A stretch of 42,707 nucleotides of DNA from Desulfovibrio sp. MES5 (GCF_002237645.1 NZ_MJUZ01000021.1:1-42707), one strand, 5' to 3'. Shown: positions 8,091 through 16,724, counted from the stretch's first letter. Notes: generated by a model from the sequence alone, not told the origin. Made by a program: numbers and translations.

Positions 8091-8408
8091 TTAAACGGGT
8101 TTCAGCCCTGCGGCCGGACGCTTGTACTTGCCAGGATAGTTTAACCAAGGGGCGGGCATCGTCAAGGGCCAGCCGCACAAATAGAGCAGATTACCTTTGA
8201 AAACATGCATCCGCAAAGGCAGCAACTCGCCGCCGCCAGTATGCAAGAGCCCAGATACACCGCGTTTGCGCGCCATGGCAAGCGCCCCCCGCTGCCGACT
8301 GGGCATTTCAACATCAAAAACGCTTTGCAGCTGAATCAGCTCTACGCCTGCTGGCAGTAAGTGCTGATCAGTTTTTAAAGAAGGCCGGCATGACTGCTGC
8401 CCTCGCAT
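8091..8408 (-). CDS. Possible small hypothetical protein (weak)
   Basis: A 105-codon open frame runs from an ATG at 8408. An in-frame GTG at 8432 would extend it. No convincing ribosome-binding site is seen. In favour: no gene lies opposite, the C-terminal part (LYLCGWPLTMPAPWLNYPGKYKRP) reads like protein, and it ends 43 bases before the next minus-strand gene. Against: a TAGAGCAGATTACC-type intergenic repeat (8182-8208) falls inside it and its codon use is only weakly biased. I do not recognise a family. Treat it as unproven. Confidence 0.35.
   Translation of the reverse strand: MRGQQSCRPSLKTDQHLLPAGVELIQLQSVFDVEMPSRQRGALAMARKRGVSGLLHTGGGELLPLRMHVFKGNLLYLCGWPLTMPAPWLNYPGKYKRPAAGLKPV
8182..8208 (+). 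repeat. Short TAG-N-GCA...TTTGA dispersed repeat copy
   Basis: It begins TAGAGCAGATTACC and continues with TTTGAAAACATGC. The first 20 bases match the copy at 37631 with two differences and the copy at 29494 with two differences. Confidence 0.5.
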
Positions 8409-8445
8409 ATGAGGCGCGCCGCAGCCTGCCACCCCATTGGCCGTG

Positions 8446-8477
8446 AAGCGGCTTTACTTGGCAGAGCCGCTTTTTTA
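8446..8477 (+). terminator. Rho-independent terminator without an upstream plus-strand gene
   Basis: AAGCGGCT (8446-8453) pairs perfectly with AGCCGCTT (8465-8472) across an 11-base loop, followed directly by further T residues (TTTTTT ending at 8476). The nearest plus-strand gene upstream ends at 7414 and the next begins at 8523. It therefore ends either an unseen RNA or a leader transcript of the gene at 8523. Confidence 0.65.
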
Positions 8478-8522
8478 TCATATGCCATTGCACCATACGT
8501 ACACGAAATTAAAGGAAGGCGC

Positions 8523-8897
8523 ATGAACAAACCGAACGCACATCCGGCTAAAATCCGCTATAGATATAATATGGACAAAGAGGCCCGTCTTCAGACGGCC
8601 CATGGAGTATGGGGAGGAATCAACCCTCAGGGCGAGATAGAAATGAATTTCTATCATGAGAGTGATTCACTGCCCGTGTTTTCCGAGCAGCTTGTGGCCC
8701 CTGACGGCTCCATCGGGCATGAAATGATTCCCGGCGAAGACGATCTGCGCGAAGTCACCCGTTGCATACACAGCCGAGTCCTGCTCAACTACCATACCGC
8801 CCGCGCCGTGCTTGACTGGCTTGAAGACCGCGTGGCCGCCCTTGAAGAAGAAGGCACTACCGGCATGTACGAGGCTGATCTGGACATCGAACAATAG
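8523..8897 (+). CDS. Hypothetical protein, DUF3467-like
   Basis: This is a 124-aa soluble protein. The ATG at 8523 has AAGGAAGG just upstream; a longer in-frame extension to 8409 lacks a site. The sequence HGVWGGINPQGEIEMNFYHES is followed by a helix rich in Leu/Ala (LLNYHTARAVLDWLEDRVAALEEE). This layout resembles small proteins in which a beta region is followed by a C-terminal helix, such as DUF3467, but I cannot confirm membership. It ends five bases before miaB and is probably co-transcribed with it. No catalytic motif seen. Confidence 0.7.
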   Translation: MNKPNAHPAKIRYRYNMDKEARLQTAHGVWGGINPQGEIEMNFYHESDSLPVFSEQLVAPDGSIGHEMIPGEDDLREVTRCIHSRVLLNYHTARAVLDWLEDRVAALEEEGTTGMYEADLDIEQ

Positions 8898-8902
8898 CCG
8901 CT

Positions 8903-10267
8903 ATGACTGAAAAAACCTATCATATCATGACATTCGGTTGTCAGATGAACGTGCACGACTCTCAATGGCTGGGCCGTGCCCTTACCGCTCGCGGCTTTGC
9001 AGAAGCCCCGCTGGAAGAAGCTCAGGTGGTCGTGGTCAACACGTGTTCCGTGCGGGAAAAGCCGGAACAAAAAGTCATGAGCGCTCTTGGGCGCATCCGC
9101 CAGGTCACGGGCGGCAACCCGGGGGTTCTGGTCGGCGTTGCGGGTTGCGTGGCGCAGCAACTGGGCGAAGCTTTTTTCACTAAAGAAAGCCAGGTGCGCC
9201 TCGTGGCTGGCAGCGATGGCATCAGCGTCGCTCCTGCGGCCATTGAACGCCTGCTCGAAGAGCCTGGGCTGAAGCTTTCACTGCTGGACTTCACAAGCCA
9301 TTATGCAGAACGCGAAGCCGGGCCGGAAACCGCCGAGGGCCCGTCCGACCCTGTGGCCTATATAAATATCATGCAGGGCTGCGACAACTTCTGCGCTTAC
9401 TGCATTGTGCCCTTTACGCGAGGGCGGCAAAAATCGCGCTCTTCAAAGGCCATTCTTGAAGAATGCCGTGCTGTTCTTGACAAGGGGGCACGAGAAATCA
9501 GCCTGCTTGGCCAGAACGTCAACGCCTTCGGCCAGGACAAAAGCGGCGACGGCACAAGCTTTGCGCAACTGCTACGACAAATCGCGGCTCTTCCTGGTCT
9601 TGAGCGCCTGCGCTATGTGACCCCGCATCCGAAAGACATGGGCCCCGAAGACATCGCAGCCTTTGCCGAACTGCCGCAACTGTGCCCGCGCCTGCACCTT
9701 CCGCTTCAGGCTGGTTCCGATGCGGTGCTCAAGAGCATGCGCCGCCGCTATGACAGCAAAACCTTTTTGCAACTGGTAGAAGATTTGCGCACCGCAAGAC
9801 CGGATATCGCGCTGTCCACAGACCTTATTGTGGGTTTTCCCGGTGAAACTGAAGAAGATTTCCAGGCAACGCTCGACATGATGCGCGCCTGTGATTTCAT
9901 GTCCAGCTTCTCGTTCATTTACTCGGACAGGCCCGGCGCAAGAGCCGCGCTTTTTCCTGACAAAATACCGGCGGAAGTGGCTCAGGACCGGTTGATGCGC
10001 CTTCAGGCGCTTCAGGACGAACTGGGGGCCCGGTGGCTCGCCAGCCGTCTGGACGGACAGGCTCAATGCACACTGCTGCTCGAAGGGCCAAGCCCCAAGA
10101 CCGGTGAAGGGCAAGAGCCCAGCTGGCAGGGGCGCGACCCCTACGGCGTGCCTGTTCATGTGCCGCTGCCCGCCGGAATCGACCATACTGGCCGCCTTGT
10201 ACAGGTAACCGTTACCGAAGCGAAAAAGCACAGCCTGATGGCCGTGCGCTCGGGGGAGCCATGGTAG
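8903..10267 (+). CDS. miaB: tRNA-2-methylthio-N6-dimethylallyladenosine synthase MiaB
   Basis: MiaB adds the methylthio group at C2 of i6A37 in tRNAs reading UNN codons. The 454-aa protein has the N-terminal MTTase domain with cluster cysteines C13, C48 and C82. The radical-SAM motif CDNFCAYC has C160, C164 and C167. A C-terminal TRAM domain ends around residue 445. The N-terminal signature TFGCQMNVHDS is that of MiaB rather than RimO. It sits five bases after the preceding small gene and overlaps the next gene (10261) by seven bases, so the three form a coupled operon. Confidence 0.96.
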   Translation: MTEKTYHIMTFGCQMNVHDSQWLGRALTARGFAEAPLEEAQVVVVNTCSVREKPEQKVMSALGRIRQVTGGNPGVLVGVAGCVAQQLGEAFFTKESQVRLVAGSDGISVAPAAIERLLEEPGLKLSLLDFTSHYAEREAGPETAEGPSDPVAYINIMQGCDNFCAYCIVPFTRGRQKSRSSKAILEECRAVLDKGAREISLLGQNVNAFGQDKSGDGTSFAQLLRQIAALPGLERLRYVTPHPKDMGPEDIAAFAELPQLCPRLHLPLQAGSDAVLKSMRRRYDSKTFLQLVEDLRTARPDIALSTDLIVGFPGETEEDFQATLDMMRACDFMSSFSFIYSDRPGARAALFPDKIPAEVAQDRLMRLQALQDELGARWLASRLDGQAQCTLLLEGPSPKTGEGQEPSWQGRDPYGVPVHVPLPAGIDHTGRLVQVTVTEAKKHSLMAVRSGEPW

Positions 10268-10875
10268 AGATGAACGTCTTCGGCCTGACCATTGATCCGC
10301 AGACCAAAACCCCCATAGTAATGCTGCGAGAAGTGGACGGAGAAACAATCCTGCCTGTCTGGGTTGGCGCCATGGAGGCTATGGCCGTTTCTCTTGTGCT
10401 CAACAAGGAAAATCTGCCCCGGCCTCTGACGCATGATCTTTTGCTCATGACGCTCAGGGCGCTCAAAACCTCTTTGGCCCGTGTGGAAATCACCGATCTC
10501 AAAGACGGCGTTTTTTTTGCCCTGCTGGTGCTCCAGGGACCGGACGGGCGCGTGCGCGTTGACTGCCGCCCTTCTGACGCCATTGCCCTGGCCATGCGGG
10601 CCGAAGCCCCGATCATGGTTAATGAGGATGTGTTGCGCCGGGCTGCCGAAGCTCAGGAAAAAGCGGAACAGCGCCTCAACGAAGAAGTGCTGTCTCCGGT
10701 ACCGGACGCGGCTACCGACATGGTGCGCAAAGCTGGCGCCCGCAAGGAGGCAGACATGCTGCACAGCCAGCTGCTGCGCGGCACGGCGCTGCCGGATGGC
10801 ATTGATCCGGAAGAAGATCGCAGGTTTCGCGAAATGCTGCGTTCGCTTGAACCTATATCGCGGCGCAAGATGTGA
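10261..10875 (+). CDS. Bifunctional nuclease (BFN/DUF151) family protein
   Basis: The 204-aa product matches the BFN domain (about residues 1-130): MNVFGLTIDPQTKTPIVMLRE, then LPVWVGAMEAMAV, TLRALK, and CRPSDAIALAMRAEAPI. The family takes its name from plant proteins with RNase and DNase activity; bacterial members are poorly studied. The C-terminal 70 residues are charged and probably helical. It often lies directly after miaB in Desulfovibrio-like genomes, as here with a seven-base overlap. The ATG at 10261 lies inside the last codons of miaB, with GGGGGAG just before it. Family call is strong; the physiological substrate is unknown. Confidence 0.88.
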   Translation: MVEMNVFGLTIDPQTKTPIVMLREVDGETILPVWVGAMEAMAVSLVLNKENLPRPLTHDLLLMTLRALKTSLARVEITDLKDGVFFALLVLQGPDGRVRVDCRPSDAIALAMRAEAPIMVNEDVLRRAAEAQEKAEQRLNEEVLSPVPDAATDMVRKAGARKEADMLHSQLLRGTALPDGIDPEEDRRFREMLRSLEPISRRKM

Positions 10876-10986
10876 CGGCCCGCGCCCGCAAACGCAAAGA
10901 ATTTTCCAGATACCTTGAAATTGTGTTAAACCGCACCCGATTACTCACATAACCGGCGAAAATTCCACCCGAACCCGGCCTAAAGC

Positions 10987-11028
10987 TTTTTTCTCCTGTT
11001 CCGAATAGACTCGCATAACAGGAAAAAA
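10987..11028 (+). promoter_or_regulatory. Leader hairpin over the ribosome-binding site of the 11031 gene
   Basis: CCTGTT (10995-11000) pairs with AACAGG (11017-11022), and TTTTTT (10987-10992) can extend the stem with AAAAAA (11023-11028) across a two-base bulge. The AGG within the 3' arm is the only Shine-Dalgarno-like motif before the ATG at 11031, so folding would limit translation. It is not a typical terminator because the T-tract is on the 5' side. Confidence 0.4.
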
Positions 11029-11030
11029 AC

Positions 11031-11435
11031 ATGCTGGATTATCGCCTTTTCAAAAAAATCAATGACCTTTTTGCTTCAGGTCAGCACGACAAGGCCCGTC
11101 ACCTGCTCATGGAGGTGCAATCCCGCAGCATAGCCCTTCGTGATGAATTGAGCATGCTTAAAATTCGGCTGAAAACTCTGGAAGATATAACGTATTTGGC
11201 TGAAAATCTGCACGTCAAGGACGGATTCTACTGGCTGACTGCCAATGATGTGCGTCAGGGCCCCTTTTGCCCGCGCTGCTATGAAAGCGAGGGGGGCCTC
11301 ATCCGGCTTGAACGCTCGCAACAGGGCCTGCACTGCCCGTACTGCCATGCCGCCTATCCCGGCATCAGACAAGAGGCTGAATACCAGGATGGCACAACCG
11401 TGCGCCACGCCCGGATCATTCCCTTTGCCCGCTGA
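11031..11435 (+). CDS. Zinc-ribbon hypothetical protein
   Basis: This 134-aa protein has an N-terminal helical half (about 1-60), likely coiled coil (LLMEVQSRSIALRDELSMLKIRLKTLEDI). A zinc ribbon follows, made of two CxxC pairs, CPRC near residue 82 and CPYC near 103. No enzyme domain is seen. Such small zinc-ribbon proteins may act as adaptors or nucleic-acid-binding factors, but I cannot say which. It lies between the miaB operon and the pseudo-receiver/TPR gene. Its translation start is covered by a potential hairpin. Confidence 0.75.
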   Translation: MLDYRLFKKINDLFASGQHDKARHLLMEVQSRSIALRDELSMLKIRLKTLEDITYLAENLHVKDGFYWLTANDVRQGPFCPRCYESEGGLIRLERSQQGLHCPYCHAAYPGIRQEAEYQDGTTVRHARIIPFAR

Positions 11436-11548
11436 TTCGCTTGCCTACGGAGCCGCGCCACTATAGAATCACATCAGACGGCAGCAATGCCCCTCGCAGA
11501 TTTCCCCGCCCGTGGACAGTTCCCGCCCCTTGCCCCTTGAGGACGTAC

Positions 11549-13036
11549 ATGACCTGGCCAGCCTCCCTGAACATTCTTCTTCTGAGCGAAAGCGATTCGC
11601 TGGCCAGTCTTGACCGGCGCGCCCTGCGTGAAGCAGGGGCCAGCCGGGTGGAAAGCATGACGTCAGGCATAGATGCGGCCCGCATGCTGGCTGCTCTTGA
11701 CCCGGTTCAGGCCATCTTTATGCCCGACGTGGTCGTCTGTTCGCAAAAACTGGCTGATATGGACGGCGAGCAGTTCTGCGCCATACTGCGCCTGCATCCC
11801 CTGCTTCTCGATTTGCCGGTTCTGCTCATTTTGCCCAACGACAGTGAAGTCGAGCAACTCAAAACCCTGGGCTGCGGCGCCAGCGCCTTGCTGGCGCGCC
11901 CCTACTCCATCAACGTTCTCAAGGCCCACCTGGATTCCCTCACGGCCTCGCGACCAAGCTTGCAGCAGCTCCAGGATGCCCAGCGCTATACCGACACCAG
12001 TTCCTTTGATCAGGCGCTTGCCACCTACGGCATCCTGCTCAAACCCGTGCGCCAGCCCGAGGACTATTTTCGCGTAGGCATGCAATGCCTGCAGCAACGC
12101 CAGTGGAATAATGCCATAAACGCTTTTCAGCGCGCCCTGCGGGGGGCGCTCATTCAGGGGCATGCGGAGCTTGGAATGGCTGTCGCCTGGAAAGGCAAGG
12201 GCGACATGGCGCAGTATCGCCACTATCTTGGGCTGGCGGCTACAACCTTTGTGCGAGCCCGTCACTGGCACCAGGCGCGCACCGTATATGTGGGGCTGCT
12301 TCGGGAAGACCCGGACGCCAAAAGTCCTTTTTTGTCTGAAGCATTTCAGATGATGCGCCAGGGGCAGTACGACGAGGCCGCCGAGGTTCTGTCACAAGGG
12401 CATGATGTGACCCCTCGGCGTCAATTGACCGAGCGCATAGCCCAGACCTGCCTCAGCACTGATGAGCCGCAGCGTATGCTGGCCGAACTCGAAGCCAGTC
12501 TTGGCCGCGCCATAGGCATGGCGGCCGGGCCGTTGACCGAGGCCATCCGTTCAACGCTGGCCAATCTCGCACGGCAGCAGGAAGAAAAAAAGCGCCAGGA
12601 AGCGGCTGAAACGCAATGGCTGGCGGCCCGTCAGGCAGCCCGCCAACGCGAAAATGCGGAACAGGCCGAAGATTCGCCCAATGTCGCCGCCTCACGCCAA
12701 TCATCTGCAGCAAGTCTCAGCGCCAGCCAGACAGACGCCAGGTCCCCCCGGAACGCAAGCGGCAATCAGGGGGCCACCGCGCCCCAAAAGCACTCCAGCG
12801 AAAAAGATGCGGAGATCCTGCCTGTCCTCTTATGGGGGCAGGACACTGCAGACTTTCCGGAAACCGCATCCGGCCTTGAGGATGCCAATCCGGAATATCT
12901 CTCCAGTACCCCGCAAACAGGCGGCGATACGCCGCTTCTTGAGCCCCTGGTTGCAACTGACGGCGCAAACAGGCTTACCGACCTGCTGTCCGTGGTGAAG
13001 TATACCTGGAAAATGGCACGCCGCCGCAAAAAATAG
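11549..13036 (+). CDS. Pseudo-receiver domain protein with TPR region
   Basis: The ATG at 11549 (495 aa) follows GAGGA by five bases; longer in-frame starts have no site. Residues 1-130 fold like a CheY receiver (LNILLLSESDS ... VVVCSQKLADMDG ... LLARPYS). The phospho-acceptor Asp is replaced: aligning VVVCSQKLADMDG with VLLDxxMPxMDG puts Ser where Asp should be. The conserved Lys is Arg. Residues about 150-360 are TPR-like helices (AINAFQRALRGALIQGHAELGMA). The C-terminal 130 residues are low-complexity and Gln/Ala/Ser-rich. It probably acts as a non-phosphorylated protein-interaction scaffold. It converges on the MATE gene with nine bases between stops. Confidence 0.8.
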   Translation: MTWPASLNILLLSESDSLASLDRRALREAGASRVESMTSGIDAARMLAALDPVQAIFMPDVVVCSQKLADMDGEQFCAILRLHPLLLDLPVLLILPNDSEVEQLKTLGCGASALLARPYSINVLKAHLDSLTASRPSLQQLQDAQRYTDTSSFDQALATYGILLKPVRQPEDYFRVGMQCLQQRQWNNAINAFQRALRGALIQGHAELGMAVAWKGKGDMAQYRHYLGLAATTFVRARHWHQARTVYVGLLREDPDAKSPFLSEAFQMMRQGQYDEAAEVLSQGHDVTPRRQLTERIAQTCLSTDEPQRMLAELEASLGRAIGMAAGPLTEAIRSTLANLARQQEEKKRQEAAETQWLAARQAARQRENAEQAEDSPNVAASRQSSAASLSASQTDARSPRNASGNQGATAPQKHSSEKDAEILPVLLWGQDTADFPETASGLEDANPEYLSSTPQTGGDTPLLEPLVATDGANRLTDLLSVVKYTWKMARRRKK

Positions 13037-13045
13037 CCGCCTGCG

Positions 13046-14479
13046 CTACCTGCGCACCCGCATGAGCGCGGCTTCGGGCGCAAGACCGTGCAGAAACCGC
13101 ACTCGCAAAAGATAGCACAGCGCTCCAAAGCCAAGGGCTGCAATATAGGCTATCCAGAAGCCCTGTGCGCCCATAAGCGGCACCAGCAGATTGGTGCGGG
13201 CCAGCACGAATCCCAACGGCAGCCCAATGACCCAGTACGCTATAAAGCAGATGGCGGAAATGATCCGCGTGTCATTGTAGCCGCGCAAAATACCAATCCC
13301 CGTGACCTGAAGCCCGTCCACCACCTGATACGCCGCCTGAAAAAGCAGCAGATGCGCGGCAAGCAGCGTAACTTCCGGGTTGTCCGTGTATATCCGCACG
13401 ATCCCATGGCGGAACAGGATGGTGAAGGTGGAAAGCACAAGGGCAAAAAACACACTGAGAATAAGGCCGGTCCGCGCCACCAGTCTGGCCCGCTCTACCT
13501 GCTGCGCTCCCAGGCAGCGTCCTACGCGAATGGTGACGGTCATGCAAAGTGACAGTGGCACCATAAAAGACAGAGAACCAAAATTGAGCGCGATCTGATG
13601 CCCGGCCACCATGACTGTGCCCAGCGGAGCCAGCAGTATGGCGCTGAGCGCGAAAAGCGAAACCTCAAAAAACAGAGCCAACGCGCCAGGCGTGCCGATG
13701 CGCAGAATCCTCCAGATCAGCGCGCCGTCAAAACGCGGCGTGCCGCCCGCGCCATCACTCGAACCCCCGACCGAAACGCTTTTACGCCAGAGAGGGGCGA
13801 AAAGTGGCCGCAGATGGGCATTGCGCGAATCCCGCCATACATAATAAAGCATACTCAACGCCATAACCCAGAAACTGATGGCCGTCGCCACGCCACAGCC
13901 AACGCCACCCAGTTCCGGCATGCCGAATTTGCCGTAAACAAAAATGACATTGCAGGGCACGTTGATGGCCAACCCCACGAGTCCAATGATCATGGCGGGA
14001 CGGGTACGCGCAAATCCCTCAAGGAAGCTGCGCAAATTTACAAAAAGCATGAAACCGGGCAGTCCCCACATGATGGCGCGCAAAAAACCGCCTGAAATTC
14101 GCGCCATTTCCGGGTTCAGTCCAAAAGATTCCATCCTCCACGAAGCCACATAAAAAAAGCTCATGAGCACAAAGCTCAGGCCCAGGGTCAGCCATAAGCC
14201 CTGACGCAGAAGGTGCGCCGCTTTTTCCGGCCTGCCAGAACCCACCATTTGGGCGCTCAAAGGAGGAAGAGCCAGCAGGCAGCCAATACCGAGCAGCATG
14301 ACGGGCACCCACACGCTGCTGCCAACGGCCACCGCCGCCATGTGTTCCGCGCTGTACTGGCCCGCAATGGCGGTATCGGCAAAGGTCATGCCCGTCTGTG
14401 AAAGCTGGGCGATAAAAATCGGCAGGCCAATGGAGTAAAACCGCCGGGCTTCTGACAAGGAAAAATATTTATGAAGCAT
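13046..14479 (-). CDS. MATE-family multidrug/cation antiporter (NorM-like)
   Basis: This 12-helix inner-membrane protein exports drugs or toxins in exchange for Na+ or H+. The 477-aa form starts at ATG 14479 (MLHKYFSLSEARRFYSIGLPIFIAQ), which aligns with the N-terminus of NorM. A TTG at 14539 would add 20 residues of doubtful value. The first half carries QTGMTFADTAIAGQYSAEHMAAVAVGSS and LLALPPLSAQMVGSGR, both typical of NorM. The second half has LCMTVTIRVGRCLGAQQ and LQVTGIGILRGYNDTR. No ribosome-binding site is clear at the chosen start. It faces the 11549 gene tail to tail. A TTGCGC-atta-GCGCAA palindrome at 14625-14640 lies 146 bases upstream and may be an operator. Confidence 0.92.
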   Translation of the reverse strand: MLHKYFSLSEARRFYSIGLPIFIAQLSQTGMTFADTAIAGQYSAEHMAAVAVGSSVWVPVMLLGIGCLLALPPLSAQMVGSGRPEKAAHLLRQGLWLTLGLSFVLMSFFYVASWRMESFGLNPEMARISGGFLRAIMWGLPGFMLFVNLRSFLEGFARTRPAMIIGLVGLAINVPCNVIFVYGKFGMPELGGVGCGVATAISFWVMALSMLYYVWRDSRNAHLRPLFAPLWRKSVSVGGSSDGAGGTPRFDGALIWRILRIGTPGALALFFEVSLFALSAILLAPLGTVMVAGHQIALNFGSLSFMVPLSLCMTVTIRVGRCLGAQQVERARLVARTGLILSVFFALVLSTFTILFRHGIVRIYTDNPEVTLLAAHLLLFQAAYQVVDGLQVTGIGILRGYNDTRIISAICFIAYWVIGLPLGFVLARTNLLVPLMGAQGFWIAYIAALGFGALCYLLRVRFLHGLAPEAALMRVRR

Positions 14480-14624
14480 AAGACTAAGGGGGGGTTGAAG
14501 GTGCTCCGTGGCGGCCCGCTGCAGAAGGGTCAGCTGCAATGCTGTTCAAACCAGAAGTCCGAAATGTCCGGCCATCCGGTTTATGCTGCGGTCGTCAGAA
14601 TACTGTAAACATGTTGCGGCATCG

Positions 14625-14640
14625 TTGCGCATTAGCGCAA
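14625..14640. promoter_or_regulatory. Perfect palindrome upstream of the MATE gene
   Basis: TTGCGC-ATTA-GCGCAA is a perfect 6+6 inverted repeat directly beyond the mqnD stop and 146 bases upstream of the MATE start. No T-tract follows on the minus strand, so an operator is as likely as a terminator. Confidence 0.3.
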
Positions 14641-15498
14641 TTATCGTAAAAACAATCCTTCGGCAGGGAGCTTTTTTCCCGCCATATCCGCAGCGCGACC
14701 CACAAGATGTTCAATGGCAGAACGGCCTGCAGCCCCAAGGTCCAGGCTGAAATCCGTCACAAATGTCTTGATGTGCGCGCGCGTGACGCTTTCGTCCATT
14801 TCCTGGGCATGGGCCCTGATGTAGTCATGCGACGTGTCAGGATGCGCGTTGGCATAGGCCAGACTGGCCGTAATGGCGCTCTGCACCCGACGGGCCAGGG
14901 CCAATGGCACGTCACGCCGCACGGCAATGGCTCCCAGGGGCAGAGGAAGATGAAACTCGCCCTCCCACCACTGGCCAAGGTCAAGCACCTTGATCAGGCC
15001 AAGCTTTTCATACGTGAACCGGCCCTCGTGGATGACAAGCCCCATATCGGCCTCGCCTCGGGCCACGGCGGGCATGACATCGCTGAACAGCATTTCCCGC
15101 CTGGGTCCCTGAAAACCACCGTGCAGGGTAAGCAGAAGATCGGCTGTGGTCAGCAGTCCGGGCACAGCCACCGTGGCATTTTTCCAGTCATTTGGCGTCA
15201 GGCCTTTGCGGGCAACAACAAGGGGGCCGCAGCCCCAGCCCAGAGCCGCTCCTGATGACAAAAGCGCGTACGTATCAATAATTTCCGTCACCGCGCCAAG
15301 AGAAAGCTTGGTGACCTCAAGCTGGCCTTTTTGGGCCAGCGTGTTCAGCTCTTCAACGTCCGCCATATGTGGGCGCAGAGCTGCGGGCGCGGGCACAATA
15401 CCGTGCAGCAGGGCATGAAAAATATAGGTGTCATTGGGGCAGGGCGAAAGTCCGAACCTCAGACTCTGGAACGTGGTTTGCGACAAAACTGAAGACAT
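14641..15498 (-). CDS. mqnD: 1,4-dihydroxy-6-naphthoate synthase MqnD
   Basis: MqnD converts cyclic dehypoxanthine futalosine to 1,4-dihydroxy-6-naphthoate in the futalosine route to menaquinone. The 285-aa protein starts at ATG 15498, four bases after GAGGA; an in-frame extension to 15561 lacks a site. It has a periplasmic-binding-protein-like fold. The N-terminal signature RFGLSPCPNDTYIFHAL is diagnostic, followed by TKLSLGAV and LVIHEGRFTYEKLGL. The order of motifs and the length match MqnD rather than MqnA. It is transcribed divergently from mqnE-mqnC-mqnA across an 83-base spacer. Confidence 0.94.
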   Translation of the reverse strand: MSSVLSQTTFQSLRFGLSPCPNDTYIFHALLHGIVPAPAALRPHMADVEELNTLAQKGQLEVTKLSLGAVTEIIDTYALLSSGAALGWGCGPLVVARKGLTPNDWKNATVAVPGLLTTADLLLTLHGGFQGPRREMLFSDVMPAVARGEADMGLVIHEGRFTYEKLGLIKVLDLGQWWEGEFHLPLPLGAIAVRRDVPLALARRVQSAITASLAYANAHPDTSHDYIRAHAQEMDESVTRAHIKTFVTDFSLDLGAAGRSAIEHLVGRAADMAGKKLPAEGLFLR

Positions 15499-15510
15499 TG
15501 TTTCCTCTGA

Positions 15511-15539
15511 TTGACAGCGTGCTGCGGGCGGCCTACTCT
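15511..15539 (+). promoter_or_regulatory. Likely sigma-70 promoter of mqnE-mqnC-mqnA
   Basis: TTGACA (15511-15516), 17-base spacer, TACTCT (15534-15539). It lies in the 83-base divergent spacer between mqnD and mqnE and predicts a start near 15546, about 36 bases before the mqnE ATG. Confidence 0.55.
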
Positions 15540-15581
15540 GCTTGCGGCCATTTCGGCCCACTCCACCTACAGGATTTCATC

Positions 15582-16724
15582 ATGTTAGACGCTGCATACT
15601 ACGCCGCACTGGGCCTTTCGTCCATCCATGAAAAAGTGCTTGCCGGGCAACGCCTGAGCTTTGACGACGGCCTTGCCCTGTTCCGCTGCCCCGACATTAC
15701 CGCCGTGGGAGCCCTTGCCCTGCACACGCGCTGCCGCCTGCACGGGCACAAGGCTTATTATGTGGTAAACAGGCAGATCAACTACACCAATGTTTGCGTC
15801 AACGGCTGTACATTCTGCGCTTTCCGGCGTGATGCCGAAAGCGACCCTGGCGCGTTCGCCCTGAGCCTCGACGATGTGATGGCCCGACTGCGTGCTGCCG
15901 ACGCCACCCCCCTGCAACTGGATGAGCTCCATATTGTGGGTGGTTGTCATCCCACACGCCCTCTGTCCTGGTTTGAGGACATGATACGCGCCGTGCGGGC
16001 CTTTAATCCGAATCTGCCGGTAAAAGCTTTTACAGCTGTGGAAATCGAACATTTTTCCCGCCTTGAAGGCATCAGCTCCCTTGAAGTGCTCCGCAGGCTC
16101 CAGGCCGCCGGTCTGGTCATGATGCCCGGCGGCGGCGCGGAAATTTTTGATGAAGACCTGCGCCCAAAAATCTGCCCGCACAAGGCGGACGCCGCAGCGT
16201 GGCTGCGCATTTCGGGTGAAGCGCACAGCCTGGGCATCAAGACCAACTGCACCATGCTTTTCGGGCATCTTGAGACCTATGAGCACCGCGTCGACCATCT
16301 TTGCCGTCTGCGCGAACAGCAGGACAAAAGCGGCGGATTCACCTGCTTTATCCCCCTGCCCTTCCTGACGGATAACAGCCTCCTCAAGCTGCCAGAAGGC
16401 AAGGTCGGCCCACAGCGCGGTCTTGACCAGCTGCGCACCGTGGCTGTTTCGCGCCTTATGCTGGACAATATCCCCCACCTCAAGGCCTACTGGATAATGA
16501 TGGGCCCCAAGCTGGCTCCTGTGGCTCTCTGGTACGGCGCGGACGATCTGGACGGCACAATCATTGAAGAGCGCATCGGGCATATGGCCGGGGCCCAGTC
16601 CGCCCAGGGCATGACGATTGCCGAACTGGAGCATCTTATACGCTCTTCCGGCTTTACCCCCGTGCGCCGCAACGCCACTTTCAACATCATGAATGATACA
16701 GACAGCCCGGAGGCGCGCCAGTGA
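15582..16724 (+). CDS. mqnE: Aminofutalosine synthase MqnE
   Basis: This radical-SAM enzyme joins SAM-derived adenosine to 3-[(1-carboxyvinyl)oxy]benzoate, giving aminofutalosine. The 380-aa form starts at ATG 15582 with AGGA eight bases upstream; the frame is open further upstream but without a site. The cluster motif is CVNGCTFC (C72, C76, C79), preceded by VNRQINYTNVC. Other family marks are VGGCHPTRPLSWFE, MMPGGGAEIF and CTMLFGHLETYEHR. Its last four bases overlap the GTG of mqnC. Its paralogue mqnC follows; MqnE is distinguished by the GCHP segment and the longer N-terminal lead. Confidence 0.93.
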   Translation: MLDAAYYAALGLSSIHEKVLAGQRLSFDDGLALFRCPDITAVGALALHTRCRLHGHKAYYVVNRQINYTNVCVNGCTFCAFRRDAESDPGAFALSLDDVMARLRAADATPLQLDELHIVGGCHPTRPLSWFEDMIRAVRAFNPNLPVKAFTAVEIEHFSRLEGISSLEVLRRLQAAGLVMMPGGGAEIFDEDLRPKICPHKADAAAWLRISGEAHSLGIKTNCTMLFGHLETYEHRVDHLCRLREQQDKSGGFTCFIPLPFLTDNSLLKLPEGKVGPQRGLDQLRTVAVSRLMLDNIPHLKAYWIMMGPKLAPVALWYGADDLDGTIIEERIGHMAGAQSAQGMTIAELEHLIRSSGFTPVRRNATFNIMNDTDSPEARQ

